Assembly: GCF_018389385.1 (NCBI RefSeq)
Contig: NZ_CP062698.1
Span: 1,119,501-1,183,500, forward strand
Reading direction: 5' to 3'
DNA length: 64,000 nucleotides
DNA from: Anthocerotibacter panamensis C109
GTDB lineage: Bacteria > Cyanobacteriota > Cyanobacteriia > Gloeobacterales > Anthocerotibacteraceae
The position numbers and the translations under genes are program-made. The notes under the pieces were generated by a model. That model had not been told where the DNA came from. It worked only from the letters and a program-made list of their open reading frames with translations, and ran no database searches. Below, piece after piece: positions 1 through 8,107 of this stretch (the stretch's first letter is position 1; the number at the start of each line of letters is the position of its first letter).

Positions 1-262
1 TGGAGACCGCAGGCCGGATCTGCTGCATGGTGTCGTAGATCGCCATCCCCGCCGTGACGGACCCGCCGGGAGAGTTGATGTACAGGGCAATGTCCTTGTC
101 TGGGTCCTCCGCTTCCAGGAAAAGCATTTGAGCCACAGTCAAGTTGGCAACCATGTCGTCAATGGGTGTGCCAATAAAAATGATCCGCTCCCGCAACAGC
201 CGAGAGAAGATATCAAACGCCCGGTCTCCCCGGGAAGACTGTTCGATTACGGTTGGAATCAT
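1..262 (-). CDS. clpP: ATP-dependent Clp protease proteolytic subunit, 5' part only
   Basis: The reverse strand encodes the first 87 residues of ClpP, beginning [17 protein letters not shown], with the family core [17 protein letters not shown] and the strand/loop [20 protein letters not shown]. The gene runs off the left edge just before the segment that carries the catalytic serine, so the active site cannot be inspected. ClpP forms the tetradecameric cytosolic peptidase chamber fed by ClpC/ClpX. The ATG at 262 has only a weak purine-rich stretch upstream. It is divergent from the flavin reductase at 387, so both promoters lie in about 120 bp. Cyanobacteria usually carry several clpP paralogues and I cannot tell which one this is. 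Confidence 0.93.
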   Translation of the reverse strand, partial: MIPTVIEQSSRGDRAFDIFSRLLRERIIFIGTPIDDMVANLTVAQMLFLEAEDPDKDIALYINSPGGSVTAGMAIYDTMQQIRPAVS

Positions 263-386
263 GCTTGGTTACCCGCTCTTATCTCCAGGATAGCGGTCTG
301 GGGTTCTTTCGGGGAGGATATGGTCGTCGCGAAACGTCCATCCTGCCCCTGATACGATAGAAAAAGAGCTACAGCAGGGAGGTACT

Positions 387-863
387 TTGGATAAAGAACG
401 CTTGAGCGCAGCGCTTGGCAAGATTCCGAGCGGGATCTTCATCGTCACCTGTGGCGCAGGGGAGCAGGCTTCAGGGATGCTGGCCTCTTGGGTGCAGCAA
501 GCCGGATTTGAGCCCCCGGCACTATCGGTGGCTGTGCGCAAGGGCCGTGCTGTCGAGCCTTTGTTGGCGGAGGCGGGCCAGCCCTTTGCAGTGCATATTT
601 TGACCAAAGCTATGGGCAAGACTGCCGGACATTTTGGCAAAGGCTTTGCTCCTACAGAGCCCGCCTTTGAGGGCATTCCCACCCGCATGGGAAAGCATGG
701 CGTACCCATCTTGACCGAAGCCCTCGCCTACTTTGAGTGCCAAGTGCGGGGCCGGCTGGATGCCGGGGATCACTGGATCGTGGTGGGTGAAATCCTCGAA
801 GGCGAGGTCTTAGCAGAGGGCGAGAGCTGGGTCCACACCCGCAAAAATGGCTTCACCTACTGA
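387..863 (+). CDS. Flavin reductase-like FMN-binding domain protein
   Basis: This 158-residue protein is a single FMN-binding split-barrel domain of the flavin reductase family. It begins MDKERLSAALGKIPSGIFIVT and has the family pattern GMLASWVQQAGFEPP followed by LSVAVRKGR. The same domain sits at the C terminus of cyanobacterial flavodiiron proteins, but here it stands alone. It probably binds FMN and reduces flavin or an electron-transfer partner in the cytosol; substrate and partner are unknown. Translation starts at TTG, fixed by a GGGAGG Shine-Dalgarno sequence at 377-382. It is convergent with kynU 90 bp downstream and divergent from clpP, so it is probably monocistronic. Confidence 0.8.
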   Translation: MDKERLSAALGKIPSGIFIVTCGAGEQASGMLASWVQQAGFEPPALSVAVRKGRAVEPLLAEAGQPFAVHILTKAMGKTAGHFGKGFAPTEPAFEGIPTRMGKHGVPILTEALAYFECQVRGRLDAGDHWIVVGEILEGEVLAEGESWVHTRKNGFTY

Positions 864-953
864 TCAGTCCCGTGGCAATTGGGGCAGGTCGTCGGTGATC
901 TGGTAGAATGGCCCCACACAAGCAACCCCCTGTAGCACCCCATGCTGGTCGTG

Positions 954-2183
954 TCATGTCACCGTACCCCTCAATTTCAACTCAGGGCGGTCCCAGGCAG
1001 TAGTTTTCATCACCGCATGGAGCACCGCCACAGCCTCCCACACGTCCCTAAAGCTCACGTAGAGCGGACAAAACCCAAAGCGGAGGATATCTGGTGCCCG
1101 GAAATCCCCGATCACCCCGCGCTGAATCAACGCCTGCGTAATCGGATAACCCTGGGCATGGCGAAAGGAAACCTGACTTCCCCGCTGGGTGGCTGCTCGG
1201 GGTGACGCGAGCGCAAAGCCCAACCCCAGATCTTCGATGAGCGCAATAAAAAAGTCGCCGAGGGCCATCGATTTCTGGCGAATAGCTTTCAGATCGGCTG
1301 CCAGCATCAGGTCTACACCACATTCGAGGGCAGCGAGGCTCAGGACCGGGGGCGTCCCACACTGGTGGCGGACCATTCCTGGAGCCGGTCGGTAGTCAGG
1401 GTCAAAGGCGAAGGGCTGAGCATGGCCCAACCAGCCGCTTAAGGGAGACTGGAATGCCTCTTGCAGCTCCTTAGCCACGAACAGAAAAGCCGGTGCACCC
1501 GGCCCCCCGTTCAGGTATTTGTAGCCGCAGCCGACCGCCAAATCCACCTGACAGCCCCCCAAATCCACCGGCAACGCTCCAGCACTGTGCGCCAAATCCC
1601 AGAGCACCAGCGCCCCCTGAGCATGGGCTTGGGCCGTGAGCGCTGCCATATCGTGGAGGTAGCCCGTCTTATAATTGACCTGGGTGAGCAGGAGGACCGC
1701 CGTGTCCTCGTTCAGCGCAGTCGGGAGATCTTCGGGTGTAACAGTCCGCAGTTCGTGGCGACCGCCCAAAAGTTCGATCAAGCCCTGGGCTATATAGAGG
1801 TCGGTCGGGAAATTCCCGGCCTCCGAGAGGATGACCCGGCGCTCAGGGCGCAACGTCAAAGCACCAGCCAAAAGCTTGAATAGATTGACCGACGTGGAGT
1901 CCGCCACCAGGACTTCCCCAGCTTGTGCCCCAATAAGCTGGGCGATCTTGTCCCCGACCCGTGTAGACAGGTCGATCCAGTGGTGGGTGTTCCAACTGCG
2001 AATCAAATCCTGGCCCCACTCCTGGGCAATCACCTGACGCAGACGTTGCGGGGTGGCTCGCGGTAGCGCACCCAAAGAATTGCCGTCCAGATAAATCACC
2101 CCTTCAGGCAACAAAAAGTGCTCCCGAAAACCGGCAAGCGGGTCTTGGGCATCTAAGCGCAGCGCGTGTTCGCGGGGGGTCAT
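954..2183 (-). CDS. kynU: Kynureninase
   Basis: KynU is a PLP-dependent hydrolase that converts kynurenine to anthranilate and alanine, or 3-hydroxykynurenine to 3-hydroxyanthranilate. The 409-residue length fits the bacterial family. Visible signatures are [13 protein letters not shown] near the N terminus, [15 protein letters not shown] in the cofactor region, [15 protein letters not shown], and the PLP lysine in [16 protein letters not shown]. Its start codon overlaps the kynB stop in an ATGA of 4 bp, so the two are translationally coupled. With the Rieske gene upstream it forms a three-gene reverse-strand unit. No tryptophan 2,3-dioxygenase is present here, so kynurenine must come from a gene elsewhere or from outside the cell. 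Confidence 0.93.
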   Translation of the reverse strand: MTPREHALRLDAQDPLAGFREHFLLPEGVIYLDGNSLGALPRATPQRLRQVIAQEWGQDLIRSWNTHHWIDLSTRVGDKIAQLIGAQAGEVLVADSTSVNLFKLLAGALTLRPERRVILSEAGNFPTDLYIAQGLIELLGGRHELRTVTPEDLPTALNEDTAVLLLTQVNYKTGYLHDMAALTAQAHAQGALVLWDLAHSAGALPVDLGGCQVDLAVGCGYKYLNGGPGAPAFLFVAKELQEAFQSPLSGWLGHAQPFAFDPDYRPAPGMVRHQCGTPPVLSLAALECGVDLMLAADLKAIRQKSMALGDFFIALIEDLGLGFALASPRAATQRGSQVSFRHAQGYPITQALIQRGVIGDFRAPDILRFGFCPLYVSFRDVWEAVAVLHAVMKTTAWDRPELKLRGTVT

Positions 2184-2815
2184 TCGGGGAGGCTCCTGAG
2201 CACGGCGCGGACCGGGGCGGCGTCGAGGTGGGCGAGTTTGAGCGGCAGGGCGATCAGTTCGTAGTCTGCTGGGGGCACCCCATCGAGCACCAATCCTTCA
2301 AGGATAGCCATACCATGCTGGCGGACCCGCTGATGAGCCGCCATAGTCTTGGAGTTCTGCGGGTCCAGAGAGGGCGTATCCACCCCAATTAAACGGACCC
2401 CATAGTGGGCCAGTCGGTCAATCGTTGCGGGTGCAATAGCCGTAAATGTTGCATCCCAGACTTCTAGGGGCGTCTTTCGATAAGTGCGCAACAACAGACG
2501 CTCAACCACAGGCTCTTGGGTCAGCGCCCCAGCGAGGTGCTCCCATTGCACAAGATTGTGGGCTTGCGTGACATCCACCAGCCGACAGCGCCCCAGATAA
2601 AAGCTCAAGTCCAAGCTCCCCACCGGTATACCCTCGCGGTCATAGTGCAAAGGGGCATCCGCATGGCTGCCGGTATGGGTGGACATAGTGAATTGGCTAA
2701 CATTGACGGGGCAGTCCGCTGCGATCTGCCAGGTCCGCACCTCCTGATAGCATGTATCTCCAGGCCACACGGGAATCCCTGGTCGCAGGGCAGGACTGAT
2801 ATCCCAAAGTTGCAT
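2180..2815 (-). CDS. kynB: Kynurenine formamidase (cyclase family)
   Basis: KynB hydrolyses N-formylkynurenine to kynurenine and formate, the step before kynureninase. The protein has the metal-binding signature [14 protein letters not shown] (HxGxHxDxPxH) near residues 52-65 and the N-terminal [18 protein letters not shown] typical of the family. I place the start at the ATG at 2815 because GAGGAGGT lies just upstream; an upstream in-frame start would add eight unrelated residues. At 211 codons the length matches bacterial KynB. The stop codon overlaps the kynU start. Other cyclase-family enzymes share the motif, but the coupling to kynU makes the kynurenine assignment strong. Confidence 0.92.
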   Translation of the reverse strand: MQLWDISPALRPGIPVWPGDTCYQEVRTWQIAADCPVNVSQFTMSTHTGSHADAPLHYDREGIPVGSLDLSFYLGRCRLVDVTQAHNLVQWEHLAGALTQEPVVERLLLRTYRKTPLEVWDATFTAIAPATIDRLAHYGVRLIGVDTPSLDPQNSKTMAAHQRVRQHGMAILEGLVLDGVPPADYELIALPLKLAHLDAAPVRAVLRSLPE

Positions 2816-2881
2816 TGTGGTTACCTCCTCACCGCACACAGCCTACCAAAGCCTACCCCGTTTAATCGCCCATAGGTTTTA

Positions 2882-3208
2882 TTAACCTGGACTCTTGAGC
2901 CAACCGACCAACACGGTATCCTGCTCGACACGTACATGATAGGTAGCGACGCGATGCCCGCCCGGATGGTCCGCCCCGCCCGTCGTGACCCGAAAACTCC
3001 ACTGATGCCAGGGGCAAAAAACAGTATCTCCAACCAGCGTCCCGCTCTGGAGGGGACCCCCCATGTGGGGGCAAATGGCATTGATAGCATACAATTCGCC
3101 TGCCAGATTGAAAAGAGCTATCGGCTTTTCGTAAGGCCCCATCACCAGACGGCTTGTGCCTGGAGGTATATCCCCGACTTTACACACTTCCACAAATTTC
3201 CCGACCAT
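2882..3208 (-). CDS. Rieske [2Fe-2S] ferredoxin-like protein
   Basis: This protein of about 108 residues is a soluble Rieske domain with the two cluster-binding motifs CPHMGG and CPWHQW (C-x-H and C-x-x-H). It resembles the small Rieske proteins of nitrite reductase (NirD) or dioxygenase ferredoxins. It has no signal peptide or membrane anchor, so it should be a cytosolic electron carrier. It lies 66 bp upstream of kynB on the same strand and is probably co-transcribed with kynB-kynU. The start at 3208 (MVGKFVEVC) fits the family; the frame stays open further upstream but adds nothing recognisable. The redox partner is unknown; an oxygenase acting on a tryptophan-derived aromatic is an inference only. 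Confidence 0.82.
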   Translation of the reverse strand: MVGKFVEVCKVGDIPPGTSRLVMGPYEKPIALFNLAGELYAINAICPHMGGPLQSGTLVGDTVFCPWHQWSFRVTTGGADHPGGHRVATYHVRVEQDTVLVGWLKSPG

Positions 3209-3315
3209 AGAAAGCTCTGTCCTTAAGTCCAGCATAGCCCTGCCGACCCAGACCCAGTACTTGCCAGCTTGTAGCACACATAACTACCACCACAAAGTTG
3301 TGCTAGTGCGTTCGC

Positions 3316-3703
3316 TTGACTACACAGAGGACGTTTACGGCAGAACAGTTGGAGGGCAAGCTCAAGAAGATTCGCCTGGACTTTGAGGTAGAGGTTTCGG
3401 TGGGCTTCAGCGACAACAAGAACGTTGAGAAAGCTGTATATAACTGGGCTGGGTGGAAGGAATTCTCGGCCCTACATCCCGGCGTACAGCGCGACGAGGT
3501 CAAAGCACTCAAGCAGATGGGTTCTCTGGGTGGGGGAAATCATTTCTTGGAAGTCTGTCTCGACACGTATGGCTGATGCTGCACTCGGGTTCGCAGGGGA
3601 TCGGCAATCTCCTGGCGTAGCGCCATATCAGCACCGCCCGTCATGTCGCCCGGTTAGCAGAGTTGCCGGACCCGGACCTTGCCTATTTCGTCAGGGGTGA
3701 AAC
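3316..3703 (+). pseudogene. rtcB (RNA ligase) remnant, truncated and frameshifted
   Basis: The reading VSVGFSDNKNVEKAVYN followed by MGSLGGGNHFLEVCLDT is the central part of RtcB, the tRNA-splicing and RNA-repair ligase. Near 3570 the homology jumps to another frame, giving WLMLHSGSQGIGNLLA, then an in-frame TAG, then RHISTARHVARLAELPDP and DLAYFVRGETLP. The N-terminal part and the whole C-terminal part with the catalytic histidine are missing. The fragment is about 125 codons of a protein of 400 or more. One truncation at each end, one frameshift and one stop show it is dead. A functional rtcB may exist elsewhere in the genome. Confidence 0.82.
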
Positions 3704-3716
3704 CCTGCCCTAATCG

Positions 3717-4637
3717 TCAATCCGCATTCACCTGTGCCAGGGTTGTCCGTAGCCAGCCGTGGGCGGGGTCACGGTTGTTCTTGCTGTGCCAGAGCATGGT
3801 GATCGTAAAGCCGGAAACCTCCAGAGGGAGCGGCTGAAGGCGCAGGTGCAGGGCCTCAGCGTAAGCTTGCGCCACCCGTTGCGCAAGTGCGCAGAGCAGA
3901 TGAGTATGGGCAAGCACGAACGGGGCGACGAGGAAATGGGGGACCGAGAGGACGACCTGGCGCTTCAGGTTCTGCTGGGCGAGAGCTTTGTCCACGCGCC
4001 CGACCATGTCCTCTGCCATGGAGACCAAAAGGTGTCCGGCGGATAGATAGGTTTCTAACGTGAGGACTGCTTGGGTCAGCGGGTTGTCCTGACTAGAAAC
4101 ACAGACATAGCGCTCTTTAAATAGCCGTTGCTGCTCCTGCCAAGGCGACTGTTTGGGAAAGTATCCAATTGCTAGGTCCAACGCATCCGTGTCGATCATT
4201 GAGCGTGCTGCTAAGCGGTCAACAGAGCGGACCCGGACTCTTATCCCAGGAGCTACCTGATCCAGATGGCGCATCAACTTCGGCAAGAGCACAAATTCCG
4301 CATAATCCGACATCCCCAGGGTGAAAACCCGCTCGGAAGTCTCCGGCACAAAGGTAGGTTCTTGGAGCAAGGCAGACTGGACTTGCCAAAGAATCTGCCT
4401 GACCGGTTGCGCCAGGGTGAGCGCTCGGGGCGTCGGCTCCATGCCTTTTGGGGTGCGCACAAACAGTTCATCATGAAAGAGCAGGCGCAGGCGAGCTAGG
4501 GCATTGCTCGTAGCGGGCTGGCTGAGACCAATTCTTTGGCCTGCTCGGGTGACATGGCACTCAATGAGCAGGGCGTCAAAGACGACCAACAGATTGAGGT
4601 CCACTGCCGCTAAATTGATATGGTGAATAGTGCTCAT
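3717..4637 (-). CDS. LysR-family transcriptional regulator
   Basis: The 306-residue protein has the classic LysR winged helix-turn-helix at about residues 10-70 (AGQRIGLSQPATSNALARLR, then LFVRTPKGMEPTPRA) and a C-terminal effector-binding domain. The sequence resembles the NodD/LeuO-like branch. It probably senses a small molecule and regulates itself and the oxidoreductase at 4964, which is divergent and about 330 bp away. A 24-bp inverted repeat at 4642-4665 sits immediately before its start codon, as expected for an autoregulatory LysR box. The RtcB remnant lies downstream, convergent. The inducer cannot be deduced. Confidence 0.9.
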   Translation of the reverse strand: MSTIHHINLAAVDLNLLVVFDALLIECHVTRAGQRIGLSQPATSNALARLRLLFHDELFVRTPKGMEPTPRALTLAQPVRQILWQVQSALLQEPTFVPETSERVFTLGMSDYAEFVLLPKLMRHLDQVAPGIRVRVRSVDRLAARSMIDTDALDLAIGYFPKQSPWQEQQRLFKERYVCVSSQDNPLTQAVLTLETYLSAGHLLVSMAEDMVGRVDKALAQQNLKRQVVLSVPHFLVAPFVLAHTHLLCALAQRVAQAYAEALHLRLQPLPLEVSGFTITMLWHSKNNRDPAHGWLRTTLAQVNAD

Positions 4638-4641
4638 ACAA

Positions 4642-4665
4642 ATAATCCATTGGACAAATGATTAT
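4642..4665. promoter_or_regulatory. Inverted repeat, putative LysR operator
   Basis: ATAATC at 4642-4647 is the reverse complement of GATTAT at 4660-4665, and CATT/AATG inside extend the dyad. It lies 5-28 bp upstream of the LysR start codon, where autoregulatory LysR sites usually lie. Binding is inferred from position and symmetry. Confidence 0.5.
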
Positions 4666-4741
4666 AGGCCGGGGATGCTGAGTTTAGCGTGATTTTCATA
4701 AAGCCATGGGTAAGAAAGCTATGGATTGTCGTGATGAGGTG

Positions 4742-4909
4742 ACACCCACCTTCGGACCGGAGTCCAGGCGGGTTTTATCGTGGCTATTCGGCAAGAAACC
4801 GACGCCCTCCGCAAAGCAGAGGCTCAGCACGCCTGAGAACGGTATAAAACCGGGAGCGTCTGACGACAACGCCTGACGCTGGTGCAAGCAGCGCTGATCG
4901 CATGTGCAT
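4742..4909 (+). pseudogene. Possible decayed coding remnant (TolC-like helices)
   Basis: The 326-bp gap between the LysR gene and the oxidoreductase holds a stretch whose forward-strand reading contains VAIRQETDALRKAEAQHA, a TGA, ERYKTGSV, a second TGA, then RQRLTLVQAALIA. The spacing of A, R, ERYK-x-G and L-x-Q-x-x-L resembles the periplasmic helices of TolC-type outer-membrane efflux proteins. Each TGA could come from one C-to-T change in CGA. No start codon or intact open frame remains. The identification is tentative because the fragment is short. Confidence 0.3.
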
Positions 4910-4963
4910 CCATCCTTTCACCCCTTTAGAACAATTCATCCCTTCATGAAGCGAGGAAACACC

Positions 4964-5599
4964 ATGAACATTGCCATCATCGGTTCCGGGAATGTCGGCA
5001 GCACTCTAGGGCGGCGTTGGGCTGAACACGGTCATCACGATGTAATTTTTGGTGTGCGCGACCCCGAGAGCCCCAAAATTCAGGACTTGATCGCCGAAAT
5101 TGGGGCACACGCCTGCACCGATACTCTGCCCGAAGCCGTAGCCCAAGCTCCGGTCGTGGTTCTGACTACCCCTTGGGCGGCGGCTCAGGACGCTATCCAG
5201 GCGATGGGCGACTTGACGGGAAAGACCCTAATCGACTGCACCAACCCGATTCAGCCTGGGCTTGCGGGTCTCTCTATCGGTCATACCACCTGCGCCGCTG
5301 AGCAGATCGCTGCGTGGGCTCAAGGCGCGAAGGTCGTCAAAGCCTTCAACACCACCGGGAGCAAGAACATGAGCAACCCCCAATACCCCGGCGGACAGCT
5401 CTCGATGTTCCTGTGTGGCGACGATGTTACCGCCAAGCAGACTGCCGCTGGACTCGTCGCAGAACTGGGCTTTGACGTAATAGATACCGGAGCGCTCTTC
5501 ACCGCTCGCTACCTAGAACCCCTGGCGATGCTGTGGATTCATATGGCGGTCAAAGGCGGTTGGGGACCTGATTTTGGCTTCAAAGTCCTCAAGCGCTAA
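4964..5599 (+). CDS. NADPH-dependent F420 reductase-like oxidoreductase
   Basis: This 211-residue protein has an N-terminal Rossmann fold with IAIIGSGNVGSTLGRRWAEHGH (residues 3-24) and a loop GVRDPES that suits NADP(H). It continues with VVLTTPWAAAQDAIQAMGDL and TLIDCTNPI, as in the F420-oxidoreductase/pyrroline-carboxylate-reductase-like family. In cyanobacteria such proteins are usually called NADPH-dependent F420 reductase or NAD(P)-binding protein; the true substrate is unknown. The start at 4964 is supported by GCGAGGAAA about 5 bp upstream; the open frame begins 20 codons earlier without homology. The divergent LysR gene is a plausible regulator. Confidence 0.8.
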   Translation: MNIAIIGSGNVGSTLGRRWAEHGHHDVIFGVRDPESPKIQDLIAEIGAHACTDTLPEAVAQAPVVVLTTPWAAAQDAIQAMGDLTGKTLIDCTNPIQPGLAGLSIGHTTCAAEQIAAWAQGAKVVKAFNTTGSKNMSNPQYPGGQLSMFLCGDDVTAKQTAAGLVAELGFDVIDTGALFTARYLEPLAMLWIHMAVKGGWGPDFGFKVLKR

Positions 5600-5605
5600 T
5601 CTAAA

Positions 5606-5628
5606 CTAGCAAGCGGGGGCGGGGCTAG
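5606..5628. terminator. Weak hairpin between convergent genes
   Basis: CTAGC at 5606-5610 pairs with GCTAG at 5624-5628, followed by CTTTG on the forward strand. It lies in the 35-bp gap between the oxidoreductase and the convergent response regulator. The stem is short and the T-run poor. Confidence 0.3.
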
Positions 5629-5634
5629 CTTTGC

Positions 5635-6312
5635 TCAGTACTGCCCCTTATGGGCAAGGAGTCCTCGCTCCAGCGCTACCACTACCGCCTGCGTCCGGTC
5701 CCCGACCCCCAACTTGCGCAAGATAGCGTGTACATGGACCCGCACGGTCCCGCTCGAGATATGCAGGTGCTGACCAATCTCTGGGTTACTCGCTCCTTTT
5801 GCCATCCAGGACAGGACTTCGCGCTCGCGCTCGGTCAAGCCTGCCGCTTGCTCCCTAGCTAGATCCACAGCGGGCTCGTGGGCTAGAGCTTCGCGGATAT
5901 AACCCAGCACCTTGGAGTCCAGCCAGCCGTGTCCGGCGCTTACCTCTTCAATCACGCGTAGCAGGTGTTCGGGGGTGACCCCTTTGAGGCAGTAGCCGTC
6001 CGCTCCAGCCTGGAGCATCTGTTGGACCAACCGACCCTCCTCACGGGAAGTCAGTACCAAGACTTTCAGTTGGGGGTAGCGCTGTTTGACCGCAAGCAGC
6101 GTCTCTCGCCCGCCCAGTCCAGGTAGCCCGAGGTCTAGAAGCAGCAGGTCCGGGTGCATCTGTTGGATCAACTGGAGTGCACTCTCCCCGTCTTCAGCCT
6201 CCCCAACAAGCAAGCACTGCGGACTGTTACGCAGCATCAAGCTCAGCCCTAGCCGGAAAACAGCGTCATCCTCGACCAGCAAAACCTTGATCTTTTTGGT
6301 AGGTTCAGCCAT
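5635..6312 (-). CDS. NarL/FixJ-type response regulator
   Basis: The 225-residue protein has a receiver domain (residues 7-125) with the acidic pair VEDD, phospho-acceptor aspartate in PDLLLLDLGLPGLGG, the threonine in LVLTSRE and the conserved lysine in GYCLKGVTPEH. A LuxR-type helix-turn-helix follows (LTEREREVLSWMAKGASN, then ISSGTVRVHVHAILRKLGV). It overlaps the 3' end of the histidine kinase gene by 8 bp, so the two form one operon and a cognate pair. They lie divergent from the kdp operon, whose KdpD lacks a kinase, so they are candidate regulators of potassium uptake; this is inference from position. Confidence 0.93.
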   Translation of the reverse strand: MAEPTKKIKVLLVEDDAVFRLGLSLMLRNSPQCLLVGEAEDGESALQLIQQMHPDLLLLDLGLPGLGGRETLLAVKQRYPQLKVLVLTSREEGRLVQQMLQAGADGYCLKGVTPEHLLRVIEEVSAGHGWLDSKVLGYIREALAHEPAVDLAREQAAGLTEREREVLSWMAKGASNPEIGQHLHISSGTVRVHVHAILRKLGVGDRTQAVVVALERGLLAHKGQY

Positions 6313-7498
6313 TTTCGCCTCTGGATAGCCCGGTCCCTAGTTTTCCTGCCTGTCGGAGCGGCAAGCGGACCCCGAAGGTGCAGCCCCGTTCTGGTCGGCA
6401 GGCAGCCCAGATCTCTCCGCCATGGGCTTCGACAATCTGTCGTGACAAATATAGACCCAGCCCCGTCCCCGGAACCGACCGGGTACTCTGGCTCTGATAA
6501 AAACGCTCAAAGACGCGCTTCAGGTCCTGGTGGCTTAGACCGGAGCCGGTATCCTCGACGAGGATGCGACGGTGTTCAGGTTCGTGCAGCAGACGCACCG
6601 TAACCCTTCCTTGGCGCGGCGTGTGCTTGAGGGCATTACTCAACAGGTTACTGAGGACTCGGCGCAACTGGAGGGGGTCACCTTCCACCAGCGCATGGTC
6701 CACCCCTTCATAGACCAGCTCGATCTCACGGCTGAGTGCCAGGGGGCTGATAAAAGTCACACTCTCGGCGCACAGTTCATCGAGGTCTACCGTAGACAGC
6801 TTGAGATCTAGTCCCTGAGTTTCGTTGCGGAAAATCGTCAGGAGCGTCTCGACCATCGACAGTTGTTGTTGGCTACTTTTTTGGAGGAGCGCCAACACCT
6901 GATGCTGTTCTGGCGTGACTGGACCGAACTGCCCCTGGTGAAAAAAGGTGAGCGTTTGTTGCGCCCCTAACAGGGGTGTTTTCAGGTCGTGGGTCAAGGT
7001 GGCGATGAAATCTTCTCGCACCCGCGTCAACGCCTCTTGCGCCTGTAGTTGCGCCTGCTGGCGGGCGGCTTGCTGCTCAGCTTCCCGATAGCGGCTACCT
7101 AGATAGGCAACCGTCACCAAGGCAGTCACGGTGATGCAGCGGTCCACAATGGCTGTGGTGCTATGGAGGGTCCATCGGGGAAATACGAGGTTAGCTAGCG
7201 TCAGCAGGACACCCAAACCAGTCACGAGTATCGTAGCTCGCCGCTGGAGAAACCAATTGGCGAGCAGAATTGGAATTACATAAAAATACCCCAAAATATA
7301 CTCTGGTGGCGTCAGAAACTCCAGAGTAATGGTGACAACAAAGGTCAGAAGGATATATCCAACGACCCATCTAGATCCAAAACCGTTATGGGACATTTGC
7401 CTGCTTAGTTTAGGGGATCCAGCCGATAGGGAGCAGTCTATCTCAGGTTGGATGAGATCCTCTGTGCGGAGGGAATAGTTTAGGCTCATCCTCTCCAA
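6305..7498 (-). CDS. Membrane sensor histidine kinase
   Basis: About 397 residues. Three to four hydrophobic segments lie between residues 45 and 135 (WVVGYILLTFVVTITLEFL, YFYVIPILLANWFL and following), resembling a small integral-membrane sensor domain. A short coiled coil leads to the H-box FIATLTHDLKTPL, an N-box LSNLLSNALKHTP, G1 VEDTGSGLS and G2 GTGLGLYLS, so the kinase core looks intact. No PAS or HAMP domain is obvious. The start is uncertain: TTG at 7498 or ATG at 7489, the latter immediately after GGAGAGG. It is translationally coupled to the NarL-type regulator. Confidence 0.92.
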   Translation of the reverse strand: MERMSLNYSLRTEDLIQPEIDCSLSAGSPKLSRQMSHNGFGSRWVVGYILLTFVVTITLEFLTPPEYILGYFYVIPILLANWFLQRRATILVTGLGVLLTLANLVFPRWTLHSTTAIVDRCITVTALVTVAYLGSRYREAEQQAARQQAQLQAQEALTRVREDFIATLTHDLKTPLLGAQQTLTFFHQGQFGPVTPEQHQVLALLQKSSQQQLSMVETLLTIFRNETQGLDLKLSTVDLDELCAESVTFISPLALSREIELVYEGVDHALVEGDPLQLRRVLSNLLSNALKHTPRQGRVTVRLLHEPEHRRILVEDTGSGLSHQDLKRVFERFYQSQSTRSVPGTGLGLYLSRQIVEAHGGEIWAACRPERGCTFGVRLPLRQAGKLGTGLSRGENG

Positions 7499-7560
7499 TC
7501 CATAATATCTGTGTCAAAAAACGATGTATAGCTCCAAGCATGGAGTGCCCTATATCAACA

Positions 7561-7570
7561 GGTATATACC
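7561..7570. promoter_or_regulatory. Palindrome in the kinase/kdp divergent promoter region
   Basis: The perfect 10-bp palindrome GGTATATACC lies in the 144-bp region between the divergent histidine kinase and kdp operon starts. Its position suits an operator or a promoter -10 region. Nothing else supports a specific regulator. Confidence 0.3.
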
Positions 7571-7642
7571 ACCCATCCAGACTTGATCCTATACTCTTGT
7601 CTTTACGGTTGGGTAGCGCCATCAATAGGTTAGTACCGGGTG

Positions 7643-8107
7643 ATGGACATGGATATTTCCAATTTCTCCTTGTCAGTGCTGCTGCTGAGCTTAATAGTCT
7701 GGATATACCAAGATGAGCCCTTAGACCCCAAACCGCATGCAAACCGGGTAAATCGCTGGCTCCAGCATGACTACCGCAAGCTCAGAAGTGAAGCCTTGGG
7801 GCTGAGCCAGCCAGAAGAACCGGATATCGTGGCAATCCCGCCGCGCCCTGCGACAGTGCAGGTCCCCATTATGGCGGACCATGCCCTGTGCGGGTTGCCC
7901 CTGACCGACCTCCTTCTTCCGCCTACCTGTCAGGCGACAAGTCTGGTCCGTGCCGGACGGGTACTGCTTGCTGCCGATTATTTGACGCTGGAGCCAGGAG
8001 ACTGGCTGGTCGTGGTGGCACTCGACCCCGCCTATGGCTGGGCACTACGCAATTATTTGGCTGGTGACAGGAGCCATCAAGAACTAAGAAGAGAGGCCGT
8101 CGCGTGA
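7643..8107 (+). CDS. Membrane-anchored RCK_C (TrkA-C) domain protein, first gene of kdp operon
   Basis: About 154 residues. An N-terminal hydrophobic segment (FSLSVLLLSLIVWIYQ, residues 8-23) should anchor it in the membrane. The region from about residue 75 to 145 fits the RCK_C/TrkA-C fold: LCGLPLTDLLLPPTC, then SLVRAGRVLLAADYL, then LEPGDWLVVVAL. RCK_C domains regulate potassium channels and transporters and in several bacteria bind cyclic di-AMP. Its stop codon overlaps the kdpF start (GTGA), so it is coupled to the Kdp pump genes and is probably a regulatory or accessory subunit. I do not know a standard name for it. An adjacent GTG at 7640 is an alternative start. Confidence 0.75.
   Translation: MDMDISNFSLSVLLLSLIVWIYQDEPLDPKPHANRVNRWLQHDYRKLRSEALGLSQPEEPDIVAIPPRPATVQVPIMADHALCGLPLTDLLLPPTCQATSLVRAGRVLLAADYLTLEPGDWLVVVALDPAYGWALRNYLAGDRSHQELRREAVA

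Noticed and set aside
857-905. Reverse-strand reading TTCPNCHGTDQ followed by a stop, like a zinc-ribbon end
   Set aside because: No start codon, no open frame upstream and no further similarity; most likely chance in a short intergenic region.
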